Assembly: GCF_001096185.1 (NCBI RefSeq)
Contig: NZ_CRPU01000006.1
Span: 1 to 57,206 of the forward strand
Length of the DNA: 57,206 nt
Origin: Streptococcus pneumoniae
GTDB taxonomy: Bacteria > Bacillota > Bacilli > Lactobacillales > Streptococcaceae
Direction: 5' to 3'
This document shows, one piece after another, positions 15,440 through 23,267 of the stretch (position 1 is its first letter; each line of letters begins with the position of its first letter). The position numbers were made by a program, and so were the translations under genes. The notes under the pieces are model-generated. The model made no database searches, was not told the DNA's origin, and saw only the letters and a program-made list of their open reading frames with translations.

Positions 15440-15514
15440 ATGCTTTCCTATGTTCGACATTACCCACTAGCGATAGCTAAATTAATGTGTCTGTGCTCTC
15501 CTAAAATCTGCTGA
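15440..15514 (+). CDS. Possible leader peptide upstream of cadD, Cys-rich end
   Basis: The 24-codon frame starts after a near-perfect ribosome binding site (GAGGAGGAG, 6 nt spacing) and ends ...AKLMCLCSPKIC, with three cysteines in the last nine residues. It stops 29 bp before cadD. A well-translated short frame with clustered Cys codons before a cadmium exporter could act as a translational sensor or a small metal-binding peptide. It could equally be fortuitous. Confidence 0.4.
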   Translation: MLSYVRHYPLAIAKLMCLCSPKIC

Positions 15515-15543
15515 TTTATTACTGACTAATACAGGAGGTTTTT

Positions 15544-16164
15544 ATGGGACAGACAATCATATCTGCTATTGGTGTTTATATTTCCACCAGTATCGATTAT
15601 TTAATTATTTTATTTATTTTATTTGCACAGCTATCACAGAACAAACAAAAATGGCATATTTATGCGGGGCAATATCTAGGCACAGGCTTACTTGTAGGGG
15701 CGAGTTTAGTTGCTGCTTATGTCGTTAATTTCGTGCCTGAAGAATGGATGGTTGGATTGCTTGGTTTAATCCCTATCTATTTAGGGATTCGCTTTGCAAT
15801 TATTGGAGAAGGTGAGGAAGAAGAGGAAGAAGAGGAAGAAATTATTGAAAGATTAGAACAAAGCAAGGCAAATCAACTGTTTTGGACAGTTACATTGCTG
15901 ACAATTGCGTCTGGCGGAGATAATTTAGGTATCTATATACCTTATTTTGCTTCGTTAGATTGGTCACAGACCCTCGTGGCCTTGCTTGTGTTTGTAATCG
16001 GCATAATTATCTTATGCGAGATTAGTCGGGTGTTATCCTCTATTCCGTTAATATTCGAGACAATTGAAAAATACGAGCGAATCATTGTGCCCTTAGTATT
16101 CATTCTACTTGGACTATACATCATGTATGAAAATGGCACGATAGAGACTTTTCTGATCGTGTAG
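15544..16164 (+). CDS. cadD: Cadmium resistance transporter, CadD family
   Basis: A 206-residue membrane protein with about six spans, related to LysE/CadD exporters that lower cytoplasmic Cd (and perhaps Zn). The family start is clear (ISAIGVYISTSIDYLIILFILFAQ), as are ASGGDNLGIYIPYF at about 120-133 and the last span IIVPLVFILLGLYIMYENG. The cytoplasmic loop between spans 3 and 4 carries nine consecutive Glu residues, encoded by an imperfect GAAGAGGAA repeat, then a charged helix. Acidic loops can bind metal, but the tract may also be length-variable. AGGAGG precedes the ATG. Confidence 0.9.
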   Translation: MGQTIISAIGVYISTSIDYLIILFILFAQLSQNKQKWHIYAGQYLGTGLLVGASLVAAYVVNFVPEEWMVGLLGLIPIYLGIRFAIIGEGEEEEEEEEEIIERLEQSKANQLFWTVTLLTIASGGDNLGIYIPYFASLDWSQTLVALLVFVIGIIILCEISRVLSSIPLIFETIEKYERIIVPLVFILLGLYIMYENGTIETFLIV

Positions 16165-16196
16165 ATTTTTTTGTTTCACTAGGATTTTAGCCCGGG

Positions 16197-16231
16197 CTCA
16201 AATCAGCTCTCTGATTTTCAGAGGGCTTTTT
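16197..16231 (+). terminator. cadD terminator, right copy of the 31-bp repeat
   Basis: Identical over 31 bp to 15169-15199. Stem AGCTCTCTGA/TCAGAGGGCT, 3-nt loop, then TTTTT. It lies 33 bp after the cadD stop. The two copies bracket a segment of about 1.0 kb that holds cadD and its control region. Confidence 0.85.
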
Positions 16232-16320
16232 ATGTTGTCACCTTACATCGATATACTCAAGTATTATCTTTGGTTACGGTTCCTAGCACTGTAAGACCAA
16301 CTATATTTATTTTTCTCATC

Positions 16321-16349
16321 TTGTTCCATTGTTGAAAATATGGTATACT
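16321..16349 (+). promoter_or_regulatory. Promoter of the siderophore-type transport operon
   Basis: TTGTTC (16321-16326), 17 bp, TATACT (16344-16349) with TGG in front (extended -10). The arms TGAAAA (16333-16338) and TTTTCA (16349-16354) make a 22-bp dyad across the -10, and GAGAATTTTC follows. An iron-responsive repressor site is plausible but matches no consensus that I can confirm. Confidence 0.6.
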
Positions 16350-16398
16350 TTTCATGAGAATTTTCTAAATTTTTAAGATTCTATCAAAGGAGGTTTGC

Positions 16399-17445
16399 AT
16401 GCTTTCCAAATTTTCTGGAAGCCGACAAGACCAGCAATTTGTGTTACTTTTAGTTATTTTGCTAGGTATTTTAGGGATTTCTCTCTTTCTAGCAGTTTCT
16501 ATGGGATCTGTTGCAATTGATCTAGGAGATACCTATCGGATTATTTTGAGCAGGTTAGGATTTCCTCTTGAGATAGGAGAGGTTTCCAAGTCCACTCTTG
16601 CCATTGTATGGAACATGAGATTCCCTCGAGTATTGTTAGGTCTGATAGTAGGAGCAGGCCTTTCTATGTGTGGTAGCGTAATGCAGTCTACAGTGAACAA
16701 TCCCATCGCAGAGCCTTATGTCTTAGGAATATCTGCGGGTGCAACTCTAGGAGCAACCTTGAGCATCATTCTTGGTTTAAAAGTGATGATTAGCCTTGGA
16801 GCTTTTCTTGGAGCTATTTTGGCAACAATTGCTGTCCTCATCATTGCCTCTATGCAGGGAAGGATGACTACTTCCAGTCTGATTTTATCAGGAACGGTGG
16901 TCAACGCTCTCTTTCTGGCTTTTTCCAACTTTATTATCTCAGTTGGTGCTAATGCGGATAGTGTGATGACCATTAAGTTTTGGACTATGGGCTCGCTCGC
17001 TGGGACTTCCTGGGCAGACTTGGTCCTGCCAACCATAGTAGTAGGAATGGCCTTTCTATTTTTCTCTACTCAGTATCGTGTTTTTAATGCGATGATGATG
17101 GGAGATGAGGCTGCTTTAACTTTGGGGATTCCCTTACGCTTTTATTGGTATCTTTATGTGACCATGGTGGCTGTGCTGACAGCAGTCTTAGTGGCAACCT
17201 GTGGGATTATTGGATTTGTCGGTCTGATTACTCCACATTTAGCTCGAGGGTTAGTAGGAACGAATTATAAGAGGCTTTTTCCTGTTGCAACCTTGCTAGG
17301 TGCCCTCTTTGTCATCTGGGCAGACGTACTCTCTCGTATCATCATTCCAAACGCAGAGCTTCCTATTGGTATTTTCACAGCCTTAGTAGGTGCTCCCTTC
17401 TTTATCTACATTGTTGGAGGTAGGCGAAGGGAGGTGAGGGTCTGA
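16399..17445 (+). CDS. FecCD/BtuC-type ABC transporter permease
   Basis: It has 348 residues and about nine to ten spans. The family fingerprint RFPRVLLGLIVGAGL, then VMQSTVNNPIAEPYVLGISAGA (about residues 95-118), and the C-terminal ATCGIIGFVGLITPHLAR (ATPase contact helix) identify the permease of iron-siderophore/heme/cobalamin importers. A single permease gene implies a homodimer. AAAGGAGG lies before ATG. It is followed with a 1-bp gap by the ATPase. The set is additional to the pneumococcal iron importers I recall (piu, pia, pit), and this site between cadD and the acyltransferase gene is empty in the reference strains as I remember them. Confidence 0.92.
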   Translation: MLSKFSGSRQDQQFVLLLVILLGILGISLFLAVSMGSVAIDLGDTYRIILSRLGFPLEIGEVSKSTLAIVWNMRFPRVLLGLIVGAGLSMCGSVMQSTVNNPIAEPYVLGISAGATLGATLSIILGLKVMISLGAFLGAILATIAVLIIASMQGRMTTSSLILSGTVVNALFLAFSNFIISVGANADSVMTIKFWTMGSLAGTSWADLVLPTIVVGMAFLFFSTQYRVFNAMMMGDEAALTLGIPLRFYWYLYVTMVAVLTAVLVATCGIIGFVGLITPHLARGLVGTNYKRLFPVATLLGALFVIWADVLSRIIIPNAELPIGIFTALVGAPFFIYIVGGRRREVRV

Positions 17446-17446
17446 T

Positions 17447-18202
17447 ATGGACTTGATTTGTCAGGATGTCCACTTTGGACTGGGAGAGAAAAAAATCCTC
17501 AAGGGAGTTTCTCTTAAAGTTGAAGGGAATCAATTTCACACGATACTAGGACCAAATGGAAGTGGAAAAACCAGTCTACTTAAACTCCTCTATCGTCAGG
17601 AAAAGGCGGACAAAGGCTTGATAAGCCTAGATGGGAATCCTCTGGAACAATGGACGCTCAAAGAAACAGCCAAGCAAATGGCAGTTGTGACCCAGTTTAA
17701 CCAACTGCAGTTTGATTGTACAGTTGAAGAAATCGTCTTGCTGGGAAGAACTCCCCACCTCTCTTTTTTACAGAAGGAAAGAGAAAGAGATTTTACACTC
17801 GTTCAAGATGCCCTCGTTAAGGTGGATATGCTCGAGAAGAAAACTCGTCTCTATTCGTCCCTGTCAGGGGGAGAGAAACAGCGAGTTTTGTTAGCCCGCG
17901 CCTTGGCGCAAGAACCGACTCTCTTGCTCCTAGACGAACCAACCAATCACCTGGATATCAGGTATCAGCTAGACTTGTTAGCCATTGTGAAAAATCTCAA
18001 GGTCAATGTTCTAGCTGTCCTGCATGATATTCAACTTGCTTGTCGCTATTCGGATTATCTCTATCTGATGAAAGAGGGAGAAATCCTTTACCAAGGAACT
18101 CCAAAGGAGACCATTACCCCTGAGTCATTGCAAACTGTATACGGAGTTCAAAGTCAGGTTACTTGGACCGAGGATCAGCAAGCTATGATTCACTATTTAT
18201 AA
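17447..18202 (+). CDS. ABC transporter ATPase, FecE/FhuC type
   Basis: It has 251 residues. Walker A GPNGSGKTS (about 35-43), Q-loop VTQFNQ, signature SLSGGEKQRVLLARALAQ (LSGGE), Walker B LLLLDEPTNHLD and switch His VLHDIQLA. All the catalytic elements are intact. It powers the permease directly upstream (1-bp gap) and is followed by the binding lipoprotein 19 bp downstream. Confidence 0.95.
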   Translation: MDLICQDVHFGLGEKKILKGVSLKVEGNQFHTILGPNGSGKTSLLKLLYRQEKADKGLISLDGNPLEQWTLKETAKQMAVVTQFNQLQFDCTVEEIVLLGRTPHLSFLQKERERDFTLVQDALVKVDMLEKKTRLYSSLSGGEKQRVLLARALAQEPTLLLLDEPTNHLDIRYQLDLLAIVKNLKVNVLAVLHDIQLACRYSDYLYLMKEGEILYQGTPKETITPESLQTVYGVQSQVTWTEDQQAMIHYL

Positions 18203-18221
18203 GAATGAAAAGGAAAACAAG

Positions 18222-19232
18222 ATGAAAAAAACACTCAGTATTTTACTCGTAACAGTAGCTACCCTAACCATGGCAGCTTGTGGCAATACTACTACAGAAA
18301 AAGCTACCACACAATCTAGCACAGAAACAAGTCAAAAGGCGAGCACAGAGACGACTTATCCACTAACGGTCAAAACCTATGATGCTAAAGGGAATGAAGT
18401 TGAACAAGTTTTTGACAAGGCACCTGAAAAAGTTATCACCAACAATCTTTCAACCACTGAAATCTTATTGGAGTTAGGCTTGAAGGATAAAATTGCTGGC
18501 ATGCTTAACCCAGACAATGCTGTGACGGACAAATACAAGGATGCGATTGCGACGATTCCTCAAATTGGGGATAAAAAAACAGTCTCACAAGAGACAGTCC
18601 TTTCTTATGAGCCAGACGCTGTGATGGGTAGAAACATGATGTTTTCTGAAAAATCCTTGGGGACAGTTAGCACTTGGAATGAAAACAAAATCCCAGTTTA
18701 TACGCAAAAAGCTTCTCTCTCAACGATTCAGCAAGATTTGGAAAATATCGTAGAAGATGTCAAAAATCTGGGAATGATTTTTAATGTTCAGGAAAAGTCC
18801 AATGAATACGCAGCCCAATTACAAACTAAAATTGACGCTGTTAAGAAAGCAAACCCAGCAAGTCAAGGTGAAAAGAAAAAGGCTTTGATTATGGTTGCTT
18901 ATAATGATGAAACCTTCGGTGCCTACAAGTCTGCTTTGCAAGAGAGCCTGCTCAATCAACTTGGTTATACAAACGTTGCTACGGGGACATCAGGCTTGAC
19001 CTTGGAAAATCTTGTGTCAATGGATCCTGAATTGATTATCTATGTAACCAGCGATCGCAATAAAAAATTGGATGAAAAAGCAGTAGAGTTGATGAAGGCA
19101 AATGCTGTTTTGGAAAGCGTTCCTGCTATTAAGAATCAAAAAATCATGACTATCTCTTACGATGAGTTGATGGATTATGGTCCAGCAGTGATTGATTCCC
19201 TTGAGAAAATCAATGACTTTATCAATAAATAA
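18222..19232 (+). CDS. Siderophore-type substrate-binding lipoprotein
   Basis: It has 336 residues. Signal peptide and lipobox: MKKTLSILLVTVATLTMAAC, lipidated Cys at 20, then a Thr/Ser linker. The mature part is a PF01497 (TroA/BtuF-like) fold: AYDAKG-like TYDAKGNEVEQVF, VITNNLSTTEILLELGLKDKIAGM, then TVLSYEPDAVMG, the long helical linker, and YDELMDYGPAVIDSLEKI at the end. These proteins catch ferric siderophores, heme or cobalamin outside the membrane. The ligand cannot be read from sequence, but the downstream esterase favours a siderophore. Confidence 0.92.
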   Translation: MKKTLSILLVTVATLTMAACGNTTTEKATTQSSTETSQKASTETTYPLTVKTYDAKGNEVEQVFDKAPEKVITNNLSTTEILLELGLKDKIAGMLNPDNAVTDKYKDAIATIPQIGDKKTVSQETVLSYEPDAVMGRNMMFSEKSLGTVSTWNENKIPVYTQKASLSTIQQDLENIVEDVKNLGMIFNVQEKSNEYAAQLQTKIDAVKKANPASQGEKKKALIMVAYNDETFGAYKSALQESLLNQLGYTNVATGTSGLTLENLVSMDPELIIYVTSDRNKKLDEKAVELMKANAVLESVPAIKNQKIMTISYDELMDYGPAVIDSLEKINDFINK

Positions 19233-19905
19233 TGAGTTTGATTGGGAAGGAATTCAAGTCAAAATCAGCCTTCCCTCTAACTACGACTCCAATCAAACCT
19301 ATCCGGCTATTTTATTGAATGATGGGGACTTGGACTTCCTATCGTCCCTTTCCGAATCTGTGATTTTAGTGGGCTTGACCTCTAAAAATCGCTTAGATGA
19401 CTACACTCCCTGGGCAACATCAGCTCTGAGAGATGGAGCTCCAGATTTTGGCGGTCAGGCAAATGCCTATCATGGTCATTTATTTGGTGGTCTTTTAGAC
19501 AGGTTGCAGTCGCTTTATCGCCTGGACAAAAATCGCCTTGCCTATGGGGGCTACTCACTAGGTGGATTGGCTGCTGTATACAGTCTTTTCCGTTTTGATA
19601 AGGTCTCCTGTATCTTCTCTATCTGTGGTTCCTTTTGGTATCCTGATTTTGTGACTTACTGCAAGGAAGAAAATGTGAAAAATTTGGACTGTTTGCTGTA
19701 TTTACAGAATGGTCAAACAGAAGGAGTCAATCATAGCAATCGCTTGGCTCAAGCACCAGTCTATGCTGAGCAGATCCATATCAGTCTTCAGAAACGCTAT
19801 CCGAACGGTCAGTTTGTCTTTGATCCTTATGGACACCACGAACAAGTAGCTGAACGATTTCTAGCTTTTTCTAGCTGGTTGGCCCAAAAATGGAAAATCG
19901 AATAA
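19213..19905 (+). CDS. Putative siderophore esterase (Fes/IroE/BesA-like alpha/beta hydrolase)
   Basis: It has 230 residues and no signal peptide, so it is cytoplasmic. The nucleophile elbow is GGYSLGGLAAVYS (G-Y-S-L-G, about residue 118), the late His is GHHEQVAERF (about 215), and the N-terminal part ISLPSNYDSNQTYPAILLNDGD fits the PF00756 esterase family. This family includes the trilactone esterases that cut ferric enterobactin, salmochelin or bacillibactin to free iron. The start at ATG 19213 overlaps the lipoprotein gene by 20 bp. A TTG at 19192 is a less likely start. The operon context makes release of iron from an imported ester siderophore the best guess. Confidence 0.82.
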   Translation: MTLSINNEFDWEGIQVKISLPSNYDSNQTYPAILLNDGDLDFLSSLSESVILVGLTSKNRLDDYTPWATSALRDGAPDFGGQANAYHGHLFGGLLDRLQSLYRLDKNRLAYGGYSLGGLAAVYSLFRFDKVSCIFSICGSFWYPDFVTYCKEENVKNLDCLLYLQNGQTEGVNHSNRLAQAPVYAEQIHISLQKRYPNGQFVFDPYGHHEQVAERFLAFSSWLAQKWKIE

Positions 19906-19912
19906 AAGAGTT

Positions 19913-19942
19913 ATCCCTTGGCTTTTGCCAAGGGATTGTTGT
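19913..19942. terminator. Terminator closing the siderophore-type operon
   Basis: The perfect 10-bp stem ATCCCTTGGC/GCCAAGGGAT (19913-19922, 19927-19936) with loop TTTT is followed by TGTTGTATTT. It also serves the convergent acyltransferase gene. Confidence 0.82.
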
Positions 19943-19948
19943 ATTTAT

Positions 19949-20698
19949 TTAAGCAAGTTTTTCTCTTTTCTTATCTGGATTCCAGATGAAGCTTGCGATA
20001 AAGCTAAAGATGATGGTTAGGATAGCGAGGATAATGGCAAGGATGAGAGCAGGGATGCGGATAAACCACCAGAGTGGATTTGGTTTTTTATCATTGTGCC
20101 ATTGTTTCGTTTCTTCGTCCAAACGTTGAAATTCTGCTTGGATGCGATTGGCGACTGTTTCAATGCCTTCATCATTCATTTTCTTGATATCTGAGATATC
20201 AATTGGATTTCCAAAGTTCATATCGACACGTTCACGGCTAACTAAGCCCTTCAAAGTCATGGGACCTGTGTAGGTAACCGGCATGATACGGACCTTGGCC
20301 ATTTTGGCAATCAGAGCTACGCCACCCTTGACATCATTTGAGTGACGGCTCCCACTTGGAAACATGATGAGAGAGCGGTCACTTTTTTTGAGAACATTGA
20401 TAGGATATTTGATGGCTGAGGCGCTAGGATTTTCACGGTCGATAGGAAAGGCGCCACACATACGAATCCACCAACCAAAGATACGGTTGGTAAAGAGTTC
20501 TTTTTTTGCCATAAAGATGAACTGTTTTGGCTTGGTCGCAAAGGCCATATAAACTGGATCCCACCAGGTGCGGTGAGGTGCAACTAAAATATAATTTTCA
20601 TCTTGATTAGGAATTTTATCAGTATTATGATAATGGGCATTGCCATTGATGGACCATAGGAGCAAGACAACCAATCCACGTAAATAAGTATAAAACAT
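19949..20698 (-). CDS. 1-acylglycerol-3-phosphate acyltransferase family protein
   Basis: It has 249 residues. Motif I HRTWWDP (H-x4-D, catalytic), motif II region GAFPIDRE, motif III MFPSGSRH (in place of FPEGTRS) and motif IV VMPVTYTG define the PlsC superfamily. It has an N-terminal hydrophobic segment and a C-terminal span (ALILAILLAILTIIFSFIASF). It would acylate lysophosphatidate in membrane lipid synthesis. I start at ATG 20698 with GGAG eight bases upstream. A second PlsC copy is usual in streptococci, so this may be a specialised one. Confidence 0.88.
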   Translation of the reverse strand: MFYTYLRGLVVLLLWSINGNAHYHNTDKIPNQDENYILVAPHRTWWDPVYMAFATKPKQFIFMAKKELFTNRIFGWWIRMCGAFPIDRENPSASAIKYPINVLKKSDRSLIMFPSGSRHSNDVKGGVALIAKMAKVRIMPVTYTGPMTLKGLVSRERVDMNFGNPIDISDIKKMNDEGIETVANRIQAEFQRLDEETKQWHNDKKPNPLWWFIRIPALILAIILAILTIIFSFIASFIWNPDKKREKLA

Positions 20699-20728
20699 GC
20701 GATCTCCTTCGATTATTTTCTTGTTATT

Positions 20729-20757
20729 ATTATACCTTATCAAAGGAGGGCTGGCAA
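20729..20757 (-). promoter_or_regulatory. Promoter of the acyltransferase gene
   Basis: Minus strand TTGCCA (20757-20752), 17-bp spacer, TATAAT (20734-20729). Confidence 0.75.
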
Positions 20758-20793
20758 ACTTTTCCCTTGACTAGGTGCATATTTTGGGTGAGA

Positions 20794-20823
20794 TTAGAAT
20801 TCTTTTAGAAAAAATGATATGAT
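20794..20823 (+). promoter_or_regulatory. Promoter abutting the P-type ATPase start
   Basis: TTAGAA (20794-20799) with an 18-bp spacer to TATGAT (20818-20823), preceded by TGA (extended -10). The expected transcription start is 20829-20831, which is the A of the ATG at 20831. No ribosome binding site precedes that ATG. Confidence 0.5.
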
Positions 20824-20830
20824 AGAATTT

Positions 20831-23167
20831 ATGGATAAAAATAAGATTATGGGATTAACCCAAAGAGAAGTCAAGGAAAGACAGGCTAAGGGCTTGGTCA
20901 ATGATTTTACTGCTTCGGCCAGTACCAGTACTTGGCAAATCGTTAAACGAAATGTCTTTACCCTTTTTAATGCTTTGAACTTTGCTATTGCTTTGGCACT
21001 AGCCTTTGTGCAGGCTTGGAGCAATCTGGTCTTCTTTGCTGTTATCTGCTTTAACGCTTTTTCTGGGATTGTGACCGAGCTGCGGGCTAAACACATGGTG
21101 GACAAGCTCAATCTCATGACCAAGGAAAAGGTCAAGACTATTCGTGATGGCCAGGAAGTTGCTCTGAATCCTGAAGAATTGGTGTTAGGAGATGTCATTC
21201 GTTTGTCTGCAGGGGAGCAGATTCCCAGTGATGCCTTGGTTTTGGAAGGCTTTGCGGAAGTCAATGAAGCCATGTTAACGGGGGAAAGTGATTTGGTGCA
21301 AAAGGAAGTGGATGCCTTGCTTTTGTCAGGAAGTTTCCTAGCCAGTGGGGCAGTTTTTGCTCAAGTTCACCATGTCGGTGCAGACAACTATGCTGCCAAA
21401 CTTATGCTTGAGGCTAAGACTGTGAAATCCATCAACTCTCGTATCATGAAATCGCTGGACAGGTTAGCTGGTTTTACTGGGAAGATTATCATTCCCTTTG
21501 GTCTAGCTCTCTTGCTAGAAGCCTTGATGTTAAAAGGCCTGCCTCTCAAGTCATCTGTTGTAAACTCGTCGACAGCCCTACTGGGGATGTTGCCCAAGGG
21601 AATTGCCCTTTTGACCATCACTTCACTCTTGACTGCAGTGATTAAGTTGGGCTTGAAAAAGGTCTTGGTGCAGGAGATGTATTCTGTTGAGACCTTGGCG
21701 CGCGTGGATATGCTCTGTTTGGACAAGACGGGTACCATCACCCAAGGAAAGATGCAGGTAGAGGCTGTTCTTCCACTGACGGCAACTTATGGTGAAGAGA
21801 CTATTGCCAGCATTTTGGCCAGCTACATAGCTCACAGTGAGGATAAAAATCCAACAGCCCAAGCCATTCGCCAGCGTTTTGTGGGAGATGTTGCTTATCC
21901 TATGATTTCCAATCTCCCCTTCTCGAGCGACCGCAAGTGGGGGGCTATGGAGTTAGAAGGCTTGGGGACAGTTTTCTTAGGGGCACCTGAGATGTTGCTA
22001 GATTCTGAGGTCCCAGAAGCCAGAGAGGCCTTGGAGAGAGGTTCACGTGTCTTGGTCTTAGCTCTCAGTCAGGAGAAATTAGACCATCACAAGCCGCAGA
22101 AACCATCTGATATTCAGGCTCTGGCCTTGCTGGAAATCTTGGATCCTATTCGAGAGGGAGCAGCAGAGACGCTGGACTATCTCCGTTCTCAGGAAGTGGA
22201 CCTAAAAATTATCTCTGGTGACAATCCAGTTACGGTATCCAGCATTGCCCAGAAGGCTGGTTTTGCGGACTACCATAGCTATGTAGATTGTTCAAAAATA
22301 ACGGATGAAGAATTGATTGCTATGGCTGAAAATACTGCAATTTTCGGACGTGTTTCCCCTCATCAAAAGAAACTCATCATCCAAACTCTGAAAAAAGCAG
22401 GGTATACAACGGCTATGACAGGGGACGGTGTCAATGATATCTTGGCCCTTCGTGAGGCGGATTGTTCTATCGTAATGGCGGAGGGGGATCCTGCGACTCG
22501 TCAGATTGCCAATCTGGTTCTCTTGAACTCTGACTTTAATGATGTTCCTGAGATTCTCTTTGAAGGTCGTCGCGTGGTCAATAACATTGCCCATATCGCC
22601 CCGATTTTCTTGATAAAGACCATCTACTCATTCTTGCTCGCAGTTATCTGTATCGCCAGTGCTTTGCTAGGTCGGTCTGAGTGGATTTTGATTTTCCCCT
22701 TCATTCCTATTCAAATTACCATGATTGACCAGTTCGTGGAAGGTTTCCCACCATTCGTTCTGACTTTTGAGCGAAATATCAAACCTGTTAAGCCAAACTT
22801 CCTCAGAAGATCCATGCTTCGTGCTCTACCAAGCGCTCTCATGGTTGTGTTCAGCGTCCTGTTTGTGAAAATATTTGGCAGTAGCCAAGGTTGGTCTGAG
22901 TTAGAAATCTCAACTCTACTCTATTATCTCTTGGGGTCAATTGGTTTCTTATCCGTATTTAGAGCCTGCATGCCATTTACCCTCTGGCGTGTCCTCTTGA
23001 TTGTTTGGTCAGTAGGAGGCTTCCTAGCCACAGCTCTCTTCCCAAGAATTCAAAAACTGCTTGAAATTTCAACCTTAACAGGCCAAACATTACCTGTTTA
23101 TGGTGTCATGATGTTGGTCTTTACCGTGATTTTCATCCTGACTAGTCGCTATCAAGCCAGAAAATAA
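20831..23167 (+). CDS. P-type cation-transporting ATPase
   Basis: It has 778 residues and about ten spans. The actuator domain has MLTGES, the phosphorylation site is CLDKTGTITQG (Asp at about 298), and the hinge is MTGDGVNDILALREADCSIVMAEGD. Membrane motifs are LLGMLPKGIALL (PEGL position) and IFLIKTIYSFLL. It lacks the CPx motif of copper/cadmium pumps and lacks metal-binding N-terminal domains, so it belongs with the compact P-type group near Ca/Mg pumps. Ion not predictable. A start at 20819 is possible but falls inside the promoter. Confidence 0.88.
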   Translation: MDKNKIMGLTQREVKERQAKGLVNDFTASASTSTWQIVKRNVFTLFNALNFAIALALAFVQAWSNLVFFAVICFNAFSGIVTELRAKHMVDKLNLMTKEKVKTIRDGQEVALNPEELVLGDVIRLSAGEQIPSDALVLEGFAEVNEAMLTGESDLVQKEVDALLLSGSFLASGAVFAQVHHVGADNYAAKLMLEAKTVKSINSRIMKSLDRLAGFTGKIIIPFGLALLLEALMLKGLPLKSSVVNSSTALLGMLPKGIALLTITSLLTAVIKLGLKKVLVQEMYSVETLARVDMLCLDKTGTITQGKMQVEAVLPLTATYGEETIASILASYIAHSEDKNPTAQAIRQRFVGDVAYPMISNLPFSSDRKWGAMELEGLGTVFLGAPEMLLDSEVPEAREALERGSRVLVLALSQEKLDHHKPQKPSDIQALALLEILDPIREGAAETLDYLRSQEVDLKIISGDNPVTVSSIAQKAGFADYHSYVDCSKITDEELIAMAENTAIFGRVSPHQKKLIIQTLKKAGYTTAMTGDGVNDILALREADCSIVMAEGDPATRQIANLVLLNSDFNDVPEILFEGRRVVNNIAHIAPIFLIKTIYSFLLAVICIASALLGRSEWILIFPFIPIQITMIDQFVEGFPPFVLTFERNIKPVKPNFLRRSMLRALPSALMVVFSVLFVKIFGSSQGWSELEISTLLYYLLGSIGFLSVFRACMPFTLWRVLLIVWSVGGFLATALFPRIQKLLEISTLTGQTLPVYGVMMLVFTVIFILTSRYQARK

Positions 23168-23169
23168 AG

Positions 23170-23202
23170 AAAGGCTGCAATCTGTGGATTGCGGTCTTTT
23201 TA
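23170..23202 (+). terminator. Terminator after the P-type ATPase
   Basis: AAAGGCTGCAATC pairs with GATTGCGGTCTTT (one G-T) around TGTG, followed by TTTT. Confidence 0.8.
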
Positions 23203-23267
23203 GGTACAAGATTGTCAGCTGAAATGTGGTATAATAAGAGGTAATAGAGTTTTGAAAGTGAGAGAAA

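Noticed and set aside
15800-15845. Frameshift or assembly error in the GAA/GAG run of cadD
   Set aside because: The frame stays open, the downstream spans match the family, and the run is a multiple of three.
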